The position numbers and the translations under genes were made by a program. From Lachnospiraceae bacterium UBA3643 (GTDB taxonomy: Bacteria > Bacillota > Clostridia > Lachnospirales > Lachnospiraceae), in contig DFKO01000130.1 of assembly GCA_002373855.1 (NCBI GenBank), forward strand, positions 1 through 6,921: a stretch of DNA of 6,921 nt, written 5' to 3'. Positions 5,971-6,921 of this stretch are shown piece after piece. Numbering within the stretch: position 1 is the stretch's first letter; each line of letters begins with the position of its first letter. Below the pieces are notes generated by a model that saw nothing but the letters and a program-made list of their open reading frames with translations, made no database searches and had not been told where the DNA came from.

Positions 5971-6921
5971 TCAGAAAATACCTGAATCGAGCAGACCGTC
6001 CAGTCCTTCTTCATCATATATTCTTTTATAATAGCTGACCTCACCTTTGATGATCTCATCTATCATCTGCATACCGAGCAGTTCCACAGGTGCCTTGTCA
6101 TCTGTCATGATATAATCCCCCGGCTCATACTCCGTGAGATTTCTCCTGACCGTATCCATCATTTTTGACAGATCATTATTTTCTTCATTCAGGACATTTA
6201 CATCGAAAGTATTTAATATATCACTTTTATTTGATGCAAACAGTTCCCTGTTTGTAGATGCAAATACATCAACCGTGTACACACTGTCAAATACAGACCC
6301 TATCGTATCAGCCAGGTACTGGTTTATATTGCCCTCTTCATCGCCCCTCATATTCATGTTTACAACCATGACTCCGTCGTCATTTAAATGATCTCTTACC
6401 ATGGTGAAAAATTCTACAGACGACATCTGAAAGGGGATCGTAATGTCCTGATAAGCATCAACCATTATGACATCATACTTTTTATCAACTGCATTCAGAT
6501 ATGCTCTTCCGTCATATACAGTGACCGCTACATCATCAGGGAGTTCAAAATATTCTCTTGAGAGAGCAGTTATCTTCTCGTCAATCTCCACACCTTCAAT
6601 ATTTACATTATCAAAATATCTCCTGCACTGGGTCGCATACGTACCCGTACCCATACCGAGTATCAGGATATCAAGATTATCCTTTTCCTTTATCCCGGCC
6701 ATATACGCCGCTGCCATGGCATAGTCATAATACATCCCCGTAAGGCCTTCTTCTTTTTTATATACAGATTGGACACCGAAAAGGACGTTTGTGGAGAGTA
6801 TTACATTATCCTCATCTTCCTTAACCTGGAGATAGTTGTATACAGACTCTCCCTCGTATGTTAAATCCTTTTCCCAGAATGCAAAACTGCCGTCCTTTAC
6901 AAAAAAGCAGCAGAGGATAAA
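5971..6921 (-). CDS. Membrane-linked spermidine-synthase-like protein, N-terminus outside the window
   Basis: The frame is open from the stop at 5971 to the window edge: 316 residues, with the true start beyond 6921. The ATG at 6735 is internal, because family-like sequence precedes it. The visible part begins with a hydrophobic FILCCFFV, probably the end of a membrane helix, then a small beta domain (ESVYNYLQVKEDEDN ... LSTNVLFGVQSVY), as in polyamine aminopropyltransferases. A Rossmann methyltransferase-like domain follows: ILGMGTG (Gly89-Gly93), GVEIDE (Glu112, Asp114), YDGRAYL (Asp137) and MVDAYQDITIPF (Asp155). TDDKAPVE at 273-280 resembles the C-terminal motif of membrane-fused spermidine-synthase-like proteins. 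Canonical spermidine synthase has GGGDG and an SD-x-x-DP-type polyamine site; both are altered here, so true aminopropyl transfer is doubtful and another SAM-dependent or polyamine-related role is possible. It is the first visible gene of the run with the RND pump and pth. The family assignment is good; the activity is unknown. Confidence 0.8.
   Translation of the reverse strand, partial: FILCCFFVKDGSFAFWEKDLTYEGESVYNYLQVKEDEDNVILSTNVLFGVQSVYKKEEGLTGMYYDYAMAAAYMAGIKEKDNLDILILGMGTGTYATQCRRYFDNVNIEGVEIDEKITALSREYFELPDDVAVTVYDGRAYLNAVDKKYDVIMVDAYQDITIPFQMSSVEFFTMVRDHLNDDGVMVVNMNMRGDEEGNINQYLADTIGSVFDSVYTVDVFASTNRELFASNKSDILNTFDVNVLNEENNDLSKMMDTVRRNLTEYEPGDYIMTDDKAPVELLGMQMIDEIIKGEVSYYKRIYDEEGLDGLLDSGIF

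Overview
The window looks like chromosomal DNA from a low-to-mid GC Gram-positive anaerobe of the Clostridia, most likely Lachnospiraceae. The evidence is the style of the Pth and RND proteins, strong AGGAG-type ribosome binding sites, and an RND pump with no outer-membrane partner genes in view. The family assignment is inference from protein style; the genus cannot be read from the sequence.

There are two compartments. The right part (about 1005 to 6921) is a compact minus-strand gene run of moderate GC (a 60-base sample at 3241-3300 is 47% GC). In transcription order it holds a 5'-truncated, membrane-linked spermidine-synthase-like protein (runs off the window at 6921), a giant 1440-residue RND transporter, and peptidyl-tRNA hydrolase (pth). 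The gaps are only 32 and 33 bases and no terminator is visible between the genes, so they are probably co-transcribed. A hairpin 17 bases after the pth stop may end the transcript.

The left part (about 1 to 1000) is visibly AT-rich (the 60-base sample at 241-300 is 27% GC) and looks acquired or rearranged. It carries a plus-strand remnant of a tyrosine recombinase pointing at the 3' end of pth, a small GC-rich hairpin, a minus-strand gene for an unrecognised single-pass membrane protein with a good sigma-A-type promoter, a strong intrinsic terminator, and the first codons of another minus-strand gene that leaves the window at position 1.

The most notable item is the RND transporter. It has the standard 12-helix RND core, but about 350 residues of Ala/Gln/Asp-rich helical, coiled-coil-like sequence are inserted where AcrB has its upper docking (DN) subdomain, and a strongly acidic loop sits near the matching C-terminal (DC) position. 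Both extras therefore map to the end of the pump that in Gram-negative bacteria meets the adaptor and TolC. This suggests an outward extension adapted to a thick cell wall, or a built-in substitute for an adaptor. That functional reading is inference.
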